Below are positions 7,012 to 12,760 of a stretch of DNA of 12,854 nucleotides, piece by piece (the first letter of the stretch is position 1; every line of letters begins with the position of its first letter). The notes beneath the pieces are model-generated. The model ran no database searches and had not been told where the DNA came from. It worked only from the letters and a program-made list of their open reading frames with translations. Source of the stretch: Candidatus Melainabacteria bacterium (GTDB taxonomy: Bacteria > Cyanobacteriota > Vampirovibrionia > Vampirovibrionales > JAJTHC01); assembly GCA_026389055.1 (NCBI GenBank), contig JAPLIO010000089.1, forward strand, positions 1-12,854, written 5' to 3'. A program made the position numbers and the translations under genes.

Positions 7012-7849
7012 ACCCGTACCCTGCGGGAATATTTAAGTGTTGCGTTAGTTTTTTGAGGTGTTGCGTTAACGATTCGGAAGGCTCTTCGGGGATTTCTGAA
7101 AAATCGCACAACAGTAGCCCTACAATGCCGTTTAGCATGCCTGATTGTTCTAGTTGCGTGAATTTTCTATCTAGCGTGTAGTAGTGTTCGTGCCAATCTT
7201 CTAAAAACAGAATGCCTCCTTCAAAATTGGGTTGCCATGGCGTACCGCATAAGCTACAAAGTAGGCTTAAGTTGCCTCCCACCAACTTGCCTTGAACGGT
7301 TCCGCCTTGGAAGCAGGTGTAGTTATCGATAGAGTTTATCTTGAAATTGGGTGCTAAGGCTTGTTCTGTAACGGTTCTTAGCCATTCTTGGCGGGTAAAC
7401 ACTTGGTCTGCTTGAATGAGGTTAGATGTTAGCATGGGGCTGTAGAACCCTACTAGCCCTGTTTGTTGATGAAAGGCGTTGAGAAGCATGGTAATATCGC
7501 TAAAGCCCATGAATAATTTGGGATTATTTGCCACCACTTCAAACGGAAACTGGGATAATAGCCTACCAGACCCATAACCGCCCCTTGCACACAAAATAGC
7601 ATCGATGGTGGGGTCTTCAAAAGCGGCGACTAAATCCGCCAAGCGTTGAGTGTCTGTACCAGCCAAGTAGCCCGTGTTGCGGTGGGCGTTGGGCATTAGC
7701 TTGGCTTTAAAACCTTGGCTTTCCAGCCAGGTAACGCCTTCAGTTAATGTTTCCATAGGAGACGGTTTGGCGGGTGAAACAATGGCGATGGTATCGCCTT
7801 TTTTGAGGGCTTTGGGCTTGAGCAGCGGTAGCGGGGTAGGGGTATTCAT
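6902..7849 (-). CDS. ldcA: LD-carboxypeptidase (peptidase family S66, muramoyltetrapeptide carboxypeptidase)
   Basis: 315 aa, the normal size for the family. It removes the terminal D-Ala from the tetrapeptide of recycled murein, in the cytoplasm. The N-terminal half has ALKKGDTIAIVSPA (14-27), LCARGGYGSGRLL (86-98) and the nucleophile motif GFSDIT with Ser117. The C-terminal half has GKLVGGNLSLL (187-197), LFLEDW with Glu217, and GHG with His284. This Ser-Glu-His triad is spaced as in the Pseudomonas enzyme (115/217/285), so it should be active. It has no signal peptide, as expected for murein recycling. No clear ribosome binding site is seen before ATG 7849. Its 3' end overlaps the beta-propeller gene by 110 bp on the opposite strand. 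The C-terminus matches the family's usual ending, so it is not an artefact. Confidence 0.95.
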   Translation of the reverse strand: MNTPTPLPLLKPKALKKGDTIAIVSPAKPSPMETLTEGVTWLESQGFKAKLMPNAHRNTGYLAGTDTQRLADLVAAFEDPTIDAILCARGGYGSGRLLSQFPFEVVANNPKLFMGFSDITMLLNAFHQQTGLVGFYSPMLTSNLIQADQVFTRQEWLRTVTEQALAPNFKINSIDNYTCFQGGTVQGKLVGGNLSLLCSLCGTPWQPNFEGGILFLEDWHEHYYTLDRKFTQLEQSGMLNGIVGLLLCDFSEIPEEPSESLTQHLKKLTQHLNIPAGYGFSVGHGFQTATLPIGVQAVLTAEAGCLTLAEPPVLP

Positions 7850-7991
7850 GGGGGATATGTACCTTGTTTCATTGGTAACAAACAGGGCGAAGGTTAAAAA
7901 AACCGTCTATCGCACTGCATTTATTATCGCACAACCCACCCCACCGATGGCGTTATAACCATTCATCCCAATGAAGCCATTAAAAGCCGTC

Positions 7992-8056
7992 GTCATTTCG
8001 AGCTTGTCGAGGTCCCCTAGATGGTATGGAGATTCCTCGGCTATGCTCGGAATGAC
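7992..8056. repeat. Imperfect palindrome of the dispersed intergenic type
   Basis: GTCATTTCGAGC (7992-8003) pairs with GCTCGGAATGAC (8045-8056) with one T-G wobble, and inner arms CGAGG (8008-8012) and CCTCG (8035-8039) continue the stem. Elements with this consensus (TCATTTCGAGC ... GAGATTCCTCGG ... GGAATGAC) recur between genes in many bacterial genomes. Only one copy is visible here. It lies between the start of ldcA and the 3' end of the minus-strand gene at 8101-8714. Confidence 0.65.
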
Positions 8057-8100
8057 AAAGCCCGCTAGTTGATTTTGGAATCGGTATTAGCAGGTTAGGC

Positions 8101-8714
8101 TCACTCCTCGGTAGTTCCATATATCACTGCATCTACTTCATCTCTTAGGTTGGCTAAAAGCTTTAATAAATCTTCTTTTAAAATTTCACCTTGTGTTGCT
8201 CTTTCTCCAAAAGGCAAAATATCATTTTCTATCAATTCTTGTACTGCTTTAAATAGGGCTTTTATCTCTTTTTCGCCAAATAGGGCTTTTATCTCTTTTT
8301 CGCCCTTATCAGTAGTCTGGTTAGTATCTAACTCACTAATAAAATCTCTTAAATTAGGCAACCTATTTCCAGAATTTATTGCCGCTGTTGGAAGATTATG
8401 CTCTTGTCTCGATTGATACAAAGCGTTTATTAACGCTTTTCTTGCTGCTATTAAGGGAGAACTCGCCACCTCTTCAATAATTGTTGGTTTTATTATCCCT
8501 ACAGATTCAAGAAAATCTCTGAATAGCCCCCCCCACTCTATACTGCCCGAATGCGGGGGGGGGGAGTAATAGGCGTAAACGAATCGGGTTGGTTGGGTTG
8601 CAGAATGGGCTTATCTGCCACAACCACAGGTTCCCCTTGGGTAGCAGGGCTTTCAGCCAGTTGAACGCCTCTAACTAATCTATGTTGAGGTGCGAAAGCA
8701 AAAGATAACATCAT
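8101..8714 (-). CDS. Hypothetical protein, probable phase-variable gene, frame broken at a C10 tract
   Basis: Translation begins at ATG 8714 (AAGGA 8 nt upstream) and runs 58 codons (MMLSFAFAPQ, then a Pro-rich stretch) until ten consecutive C (plus-strand G, 8555-8564), after which it stops at TAG 8540-8538. With 11 or 8 C, reading continues through HSGSIEWGGLFRDFLESVG to the stop at 8101, giving about 204 aa. With 9 C, a further change to 7 in the second tract (plus-strand C8, 8527-8534) also restores it. The downstream part is soluble and helical, with a duplicated 9-residue unit GEKEIKALF encoded at 8251-8304. No known domain. A separate start at GTG 8469 is possible but lacks a proper binding site, while upstream codons remain coding-like. 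In this sequence the gene is OFF. Function unknown. Its 5' end and upstream DNA resemble the 2633 gene. Confidence 0.65.
8251..8304. repeat. Two exact 27-bp tandem repeats inside the phase-variable gene
   Basis: Units 8251-8277 and 8278-8304 are identical (start AAATAGGGCTTTTATC). They encode GEKEIKALF twice and keep the frame. Exact identity suggests recent duplication or repeated slippage. Confidence 0.95.
8527..8534. repeat. C8 homopolymer tract
   Basis: Eight C on the plus strand, eight G in the coding sense of the minus-strand gene (encodes GG in EWGGLF). It lies 20 bp from the G10 tract and could slip as a second switch. Confidence 0.9.
8555..8564. repeat. G10 homopolymer tract, site of the frame break
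   Basis: Ten G on the plus strand, ten C in the coding sense. This is the longest homopolymer of G or C in the window. Its length decides whether the gene starting at 8714 is read through to 8101. Confidence 0.95.
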
Positions 8715-8763
8715 GGGTTTTTTCCTTATTGAGTGGATTGAAAGAGAAAAGAGAAAAAGTCTA

Positions 8764-8793
8764 CAGTAAAAAAGCTTTTATAAGTAAACCATA
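8764..8793 (-). promoter_or_regulatory. Conserved upstream element of the phase-variable gene
   Basis: Second copy of the element at 2676-2705 (25 of 30 identical), 50 bp before ATG 8714. On the minus strand it reads TTACTTATAAAAGC followed by a T run, and AAAAGCTTTT (8769-8778 in the plus sense) is palindromic. It is a likely shared promoter or regulator site. Confidence 0.5.
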
Positions 8794-8948
8794 ACGTCTT
8801 CATCAATGCAATACCCAGTTTAACTAAACATAGCGTGTTGTGGGTATCAAACAAAAAATGTCGGGTGGTAAAACCTACTAGCATCTTTCTCGTTTTTTCG
8901 TTACGATAAAAACAGTATTAGTTTATTTGTAGGATTTCTTTACCCTTC

Positions 8949-9557
8949 ATGTTGTTTTCATCGCTTGGTTTGTTGACACTGTCTCCGTTAACGAGTTCTT
9001 TATCTACAGTGGCTTTGCCGTTGGTTGCTCAGCCTGCTGCTACGGCTTATTTTTTAGGCTTACCCGTAGATTTTGTTTTTTGCCATGGTGCAGAAGTGGC
9101 ATTGGCAGGCTTAGCAGGGGCATGGATTGCCCAATTGTTTAAGTTTATCAGTGCGTTATTGATTGAACGCCAAATGAATTTTCGGTTATTGTTTGAAACG
9201 GGTGGTATGCCCAGTAGCCATACGGGTTCCATGACGGCGATGGCGACTTCCGTTGGGTTGATTGAAGGCTTTAATTCTGTGTTGTTTGCCGTGGCTTTAG
9301 CAATTACCTTGGTGGTAATGTATGATGCTGCTGGCGTTAGGCGGGCGGCTGGTAGAATGGCGGGCATTTTGAACCAAATAACAGATGATTTATATAGTCA
9401 TCATCCTAAACGGGTCCCTGTTCGGTTGCGAGAATTGTTGGGGCATACCCCGTTTGAAGTGTTGGTGGGGGCGTTGCTGGGTATTGCCTTGGCGTGCGGG
9501 TTGCATCAGTATTTGGAAGCCTTGATGCGTCAGGGTTTAGTGCCGTTAGTGGGATAG
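8949..9557 (+). CDS. Divergent PAP2 (DUF212) family integral membrane protein
   Basis: 202 aa. The conserved core spans residues about 48-190: a membrane helix with AQLFKF, the signature GGMPSSHT (85-92), YDAAGVRR (125-132), a cytoplasmic-type loop with LNQI, LRELLGHTPFEV (160-171) and a final membrane helix. These are the hallmarks of the divergent PAP2 family (YuiD, and plant and cyanobacterial proteins). It keeps only part of the acid phosphatase signature, so catalysis is unproven and the physiological role is not established. Usual members have about 150 residues; this one has an extra hydrophobic N-terminus of about 45 residues that may be a further membrane segment. AGGA (8931-8934) is 14 nt before ATG 8949, which is long. 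It appears to be a single gene on the plus strand, and no terminator is evident after it. Confidence 0.9.
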   Translation: MLFSSLGLLTLSPLTSSLSTVALPLVAQPAATAYFLGLPVDFVFCHGAEVALAGLAGAWIAQLFKFISALLIERQMNFRLLFETGGMPSSHTGSMTAMATSVGLIEGFNSVLFAVALAITLVVMYDAAGVRRAAGRMAGILNQITDDLYSHHPKRVPVRLRELLGHTPFEVLVGALLGIALACGLHQYLEALMRQGLVPLVG

Positions 9558-9618
9558 TTGTTTAATAAAAAACTCTCCTCTACCTGATGGTTGTTTTACG
9601 GATTCTTTTGAATTGGTT

Positions 9619-9647
9619 TTGTCTTCTTTGAAAATGATTGCTATAAT
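9619..9647 (+). promoter_or_regulatory. Sigma70-type promoter with extended -10, for the 9743 gene
   Basis: -35 TTGTCT (9619-9624), a 17-bp spacer, -10 TATAAT (9642-9647) preceded by TGC (extended -10). Transcription would start near 9654, giving a leader of about 89 nt. Confidence 0.8.
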
Positions 9648-9698
9648 GAAAGAAATTCTTACCTTAGGGCTGAAATAACAGTTTGCCAAGGTGAAATC

Positions 9699-9735
9699 GC
9701 AGAACCTACAAGGTCTGCCTATCAGAGAGGGTTCT
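9699..9735 (+). promoter_or_regulatory. Two alternative leader hairpins, one covering the ribosome binding site
   Basis: Hairpin A: GCAG-A-CCT (9699-9707, one bulged A) with AGGTCTGC (9711-9718). Hairpin B: AGAACC (9701-9706) with GGTTCT (9730-9735), which would cover the end of the purine-rich binding site AGAGAGG (9724-9730). They share bases 9701-9706, so they exclude each other. A switch is possible but short stems make this tentative. Confidence 0.35.
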
Positions 9736-9742
9736 TAACTTT

Positions 9743-10582
9743 ATGATGATGATGATGATGTCTGCCAGTTCTTTTGCTTCAGATGCGATGGACGAATTCC
9801 GCCCATCCAATAATACTAATGCCAGAAGAGCCTTTCTGCAAGCCAACGGAAGCAACGGTGCATTAAGTACAACGCAAACACAACCGCAATATCAAGCTAG
9901 CCAAAATTATTTAACCTCCCCCTTTAAAGGCAATAAATTGTCTTCGGGTAGTGCGTCTACGTCTCCGTTAGAATTAATGCAACATCCGCTTCATTTAACC
10001 GATGAAGAACGCTCGTTTCAGCTTATTAACAAACGAGTCGGCTTGCTTGCGGGGCATATGACGCATCAATTATGCCAGCATCAACAAGCCTTACGCAATA
10101 CGAAGTTAATTTTTAACCAGTTGCTGGAAGATTTACCGGCTCTTTGTACCACGTTTAAAGAGGCCTTTCGTGGGGCGGATGGCGTGGATACAGGGCGAAT
10201 TTTTAACGAAATTGACCCCGATAAATCAGTCGGTGTGCTGAATATTTTGTGGCATTGTTTAAGCTTTACTAGCCGTGGAAACTCTAAGCCTTTAGCGTTG
10301 TTTCGCCCAGATAAAGACCCTGTTTTTACTGGCAGAATTTTAGCCATTCGGGGCGATTTTCTAGATATTTCCCATACTTATGATACGCAACAGTTTTCAG
10401 ATTTGCTTTCCTTTGAGCTGGCGTCGCTTTACATTCCTAGCGACCCGCTAGAGCCTGCCATTATGCGTATTCCGCATTTGGGCGAAGAAGAACAATTGTT
10501 GAATCAGGGCGATGCGGCTCGGTTATTTTTGTTGAAAACCATTGAAATGGTTTGTGGTGGTGGCTTACTTCACGAACAATAG
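9743..10582 (+). CDS. Hypothetical protein with six tandem start codons
   Basis: Not a family I recognise. It has a strong promoter (9619-9647) and a purine-rich site AGAGAGG (9724-9730), 12 nt before the first of six consecutive ATG codons (9743-9760); any of them could start. Up to 279 aa. Residues 7-85 are Ser/Asn/Gln/Thr-rich and probably disordered, including SPFKGNKLSSG. The rest is a globular helical and mixed domain: LTDEERSFQLINKRVGLLAG, several His and Cys (HMTHQLCQHQQ), then a strand-rich part (GRILAIRGDFLDISHTYD) and a helical C-terminus. No signal peptide, no membrane segment, no catalytic motif I can name. The codon style matches neighbouring genes. It is followed 28 bp later by element R copy 2, which may terminate its transcript. 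Confidence 0.75.
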   Translation: MMMMMMSASSFASDAMDEFRPSNNTNARRAFLQANGSNGALSTTQTQPQYQASQNYLTSPFKGNKLSSGSASTSPLELMQHPLHLTDEERSFQLINKRVGLLAGHMTHQLCQHQQALRNTKLIFNQLLEDLPALCTTFKEAFRGADGVDTGRIFNEIDPDKSVGVLNILWHCLSFTSRGNSKPLALFRPDKDPVFTGRILAIRGDFLDISHTYDTQQFSDLLSFELASLYIPSDPLEPAIMRIPHLGEEEQLLNQGDAARLFLLKTIEMVCGGGLLHEQ

Positions 10583-10609
10583 GGCTATGCCCATTCAAAG
10601 ATTAAACAG

Positions 10610-10884
10610 CGTACCCACCAGTAGGAACGACCATCGCATTTGCTCTGCTGCTGCCGATGCGTTCCGTCCACCGAAGGGGCAAAAAGAGCATCCCCCCGTC
10701 AATGCCCTTCTGGTGGCATAGGGGGGTGGCTTTTTGGGGGTTTTTAGGGGCTTGCCCCTGAATTCGTGGGGGATTGTTAAGGGGGTCTGCCAGAAGGCAG
10801 AGTGATTGCGGGGCAATCAACGAACAAGAACCCCCTTAACACCCGCCAGCTAAAGCTAGAAACGACAATCGATGAGAGAACACG
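10610..10884. repeat. Element R, copy 2 (complete, 275 bp)
   Basis: This is the only copy whose both ends lie within the window (start shared with copy 3, end shared with copy 1). It is a chain of hairpins. H1: GGAACG (10624-10629) and CATCG (10632-10636) with CGATGCGTTCC (10655-10665). H2: CCCCCC (10692-10697) with GGGGGG (10721-10726), and ATGCC (10702-10706) with GGCAT (10715-10719), flanked by AAAAAG and CTTTTT. H3: AGGGG (10746-10750) with CCCCT (10755-10759). H4: GTTAAGGGGGT (10776-10786) with ACCCCCTTAAC (10830-10840), enclosing TCTGCC/GGCAGA (10786-10801) and GATTGC/GCAATC (10804-10818). A 13-bp direct repeat (GGAACGACCATCG at 10624, GAAACGACAATCG at 10860, 11 of 13 identical) lies near both ends. 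No transposase or protein was seen. Because H2 has A and T runs on either side it could terminate transcription in both directions. Confidence 0.9.
10692..10736. terminator. H2 of element R as possible bidirectional terminator
   Basis: A GC-rich stem (C6/G6 plus ATGCC/GGCAT) is followed by TGGCTTTTT and preceded by AAAAAG, so each strand shows a stem then T run. It lies about 110 bp after the stop of the 9743 gene. Four bases separate the stem from the T run, so efficiency is uncertain. Confidence 0.4.
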
Positions 10885-10944
10885 ACATTCAAACTTTGAA
10901 TTGGAATAGCCATACATTTTGGGGTAGCCAAGTATCCTTTAAAA

Positions 10945-10953
10945 TGTTACAAT
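10945..10953 (+). promoter_or_regulatory. Extended -10 promoter upstream of the structured RNA
   Basis: TGTTACAAT gives an extended -10 (TGn plus TACAAT). No convincing -35 is present. A start near 10960 would place the RNA stem about 45 nt downstream, and the same transcript could run on into the kinase gene. Confidence 0.45.
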
Positions 10954-11004
10954 AAGTTTACATTAAACAAAAAAATGTTTTTGTCTTATTAAGAGAGAGA
11001 GAAA

Positions 11005-11149
11005 TGAGGTTGCGGGAAAAGGTTTTAGTAGGATGTGATAGCTAGGCACGAGGAACGGACTGACGGGCGTGTAGACAGAACTACATAACCTAGGGAGTAC
11101 CGCAGTAACAACGCTAGCACGCCTAATGGAGCCTTTTCCCGCAACCTCA
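11005..11149 (+). ncRNA. Candidate structured RNA, family not recognised
   Basis: The two ends form an 18-bp perfect stem (11005-11022 with 11132-11149). Pairing continues inward to 11042/11113: UUUUA with UGGUG-type pairs (three G-U), then UAGG/CCUA, UGUG/CACG and UAGC/GCUA, about 35 pairs with two mismatches and one bulge. The apical part (11043-11112) can form CGG/CCG with ACU/AGU (56-61 and 96-102, last digits) and a terminal hairpin UGUAG-ACAGAA-CUACA (11070-11085). The G-U pairs would be A-C mismatches on the other strand, so the plus strand is the likely RNA. There is no open frame of note. The rod shape recalls 6S RNA but closing stem and sequence do not match what I know. No T run follows it, so it may be a processed leader of the kinase 58 bp downstream. 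Confidence 0.7.
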
Positions 11150-11183
11150 ACATTTATCTTCTGTCGGTTATACTAAAAATTTA

Positions 11184-11189
11184 TATAAT
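11184..11189 (+). promoter_or_regulatory. Possible -10 box directly before the kinase gene
   Basis: Perfect TATAAT, with no clear -35. A start near 11196 fits ATG 11207 or ATG 11270 better than ATG 11198. Confidence 0.35.
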
Positions 11190-11206
11190 AAAGGAATATG
11201 CGAACC

Positions 11207-12694
11207 ATGGTTACCAGTACACCTTATCGTGTAGACCATCAAATGCTACAAAAAGGGTATAACACCACTATGTCAACCTCTGTTTCTTCTTACGGCTACA
11301 ACGCCAATGGGCTTGGGTCTTACCCGTTTGATGAATTGCTTGGTCAGCTTTCAGGGCATACAGGGTTGTTCTCTCAAGCAACGTTTCAAAACTTAGTCAG
11401 TAGCTTAACTCGGTTGGTGAGAGACCAACGCCTTAAAGGCACCGTGTTGATTTACACCCCTGCAGGCACAGCCAATTTTGATACCGCTACCATTGGCTTA
11501 CAGGCAATGCAGGGCGTTGAAGTGATTGATTTAGCCCCGTTGGTGGAAGCTCATTTTGAGTTGTTAGTGGAACGTGGGCATGCAGGCATAGGTGCCAATA
11601 CGCCCTTGCTTTCACCGCAATTGGGGTTTATTTTGTTTTTAACGGAACGCTTGGGTGCTAGTGTTTATTGGGATACTTCCACGGTAGATACGTTTCAGCT
11701 AGCCCAAGGCGGGTGGAGCTTTAACCCGCAAGACGTTAAAACGTTAGCTACTCGGCTGGCAGAATTGTTGGAAAATGAAACGCTCAAAACCGTTGTAGCG
11801 GAAGCCCCCACAGATAGACGGTATGATGAAAAAATCACGTTTTTGGTGTCTTCCTTGGTCAGTAATTTAGAACATCGCAACCGTGAACTTTCGGGGGCGG
11901 TTAGCCATTTGCAAACGCTGAATACGCAACTCATTGAACAAGAACGCCTAGCCACTATTGGGCAGATGAGCTCTACCATTGCCCATGAAATTCGGAATCC
12001 GCTGGGGTTGATTGATTTATACGCTAGCTTGGTTGAAACGCAATTAACCAATTTGAATTTGGAAACGTTAGACCCGTTGGTGATGAAAAACTTGGGGCAA
12101 ATTCGCTCGTCTATCGTGCATATGGAAAGTATTTTAAGCGAATTAACGCAGTATGCTCGTCCGTTGGAATTGGTTTTACAACCGATGAATTTACGCAGTT
12201 TTGTGGAAGAAGTGTGCGATTATTATGCCCCTCAATTCAAGGCCAATGGCATTGAATTGGTGGTTGAACATACGTTAAACACTTCGGCGTTGCCAGAAGC
12301 TGTTTGGCAAGATTATCAGGGTGATTCTCCTCGGTTACGCCAAGCGTTGATTAATTTGTTGAAAAATGCGTTGGAAGCCTCACTATCTGCCCAAGAAAAA
12401 GAAGTGGCGAACGATATAGCATCTAAGCCACGTACTGTTACGGTGGGGTTGTCTTATCGGAAAGATGATAGTGGCTTGTTTTTGAAGGTGAAAGATGAAG
12501 GGTGTGGCATTGCGTTTGATAAGCGGGAGAAGCTGTTTACGCCTTATTATTCTAATAAAGCCAATGGCACGGGTTTGGGCTTGGCACACGTTCAAAAAAT
12601 TATGCAGGCTCATCATGGCGGAAAAGCCACCTTGCTATGGAGCGAACCCACTAAAGGTAGCACCTTCGCCTTAGTTTTCCCTATTGAGCTATAA
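11207..12694 (+). CDS. Soluble sensor histidine kinase
   Basis: 495 aa from ATG 11207, chosen because AAGGA (11191-11195) is 11 nt upstream; ATG 11198 is in frame but only 2 nt from AAGGA, and ATG 11270 is a further option. Residues about 65-190 form an unrecognised mixed alpha/beta N-terminal domain (GTVLIYTPAG, GVEVIDLAPLVEAH), likely the input. A short coiled coil (NRELSGAVSHLQTLNTQLIEQE) follows. The HisKA box IAHEIRNPLG has the phosphorylated His260. The catalytic domain has the N box INLLKNALEA (Asn387), G1 DEGCGI (430-435), F region FTPYYSNK and G2 GTGLGL (454-459). All key residues are present. No membrane segment, so it senses an internal signal, in the manner of NtrB-like kinases. 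No response regulator is in the window. It follows the structured RNA, and element R copy 3 lies 66 bp after it. Confidence 0.92.
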   Translation: MVTSTPYRVDHQMLQKGYNTTMSTSVSSYGYNANGLGSYPFDELLGQLSGHTGLFSQATFQNLVSSLTRLVRDQRLKGTVLIYTPAGTANFDTATIGLQAMQGVEVIDLAPLVEAHFELLVERGHAGIGANTPLLSPQLGFILFLTERLGASVYWDTSTVDTFQLAQGGWSFNPQDVKTLATRLAELLENETLKTVVAEAPTDRRYDEKITFLVSSLVSNLEHRNRELSGAVSHLQTLNTQLIEQERLATIGQMSSTIAHEIRNPLGLIDLYASLVETQLTNLNLETLDPLVMKNLGQIRSSIVHMESILSELTQYARPLELVLQPMNLRSFVEEVCDYYAPQFKANGIELVVEHTLNTSALPEAVWQDYQGDSPRLRQALINLLKNALEASLSAQEKEVANDIASKPRTVTVGLSYRKDDSGLFLKVKDEGCGIAFDKREKLFTPYYSNKANGTGLGLAHVQKIMQAHHGGKATLLWSEPTKGSTFALVFPIEL

Positions 12695-12760
12695 CGCTTT
12701 CTAACCAAATTTCGGCAGGTTATCGCTTCGGTCTGGGGCTTTTGTCGCTATGTTTAGCTT

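Noticed and set aside
8467..8469. Separate short gene from GTG 8469 to 8101
   Set aside because: Frame is open and coding-like well upstream of this codon, back to the C10 tract, and the start lacks a properly spaced binding site.
10595..10820. Two minus-strand frames of about 72 codons within element R
   Set aside because: They lie in a repeat whose changes preserve hairpins rather than codons; loop length differences of 31 and 3 nt between copies break the frame.
11005..11149. 6S RNA, RNase P RNA or retron RNA
   Set aside because: Closing stem far more perfect than 6S, no RNase P conserved regions beyond a short GAGGAA/ACAGAA resemblance, and no reverse transcriptase nearby.
11005..11149. 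Small inverted-repeat mobile element (18-bp terminal repeats)
   Set aside because: No clear target-site duplication at the borders and pairing continues inward with G-U pairs, which a DNA-only element would not need. Kept as the main alternative.
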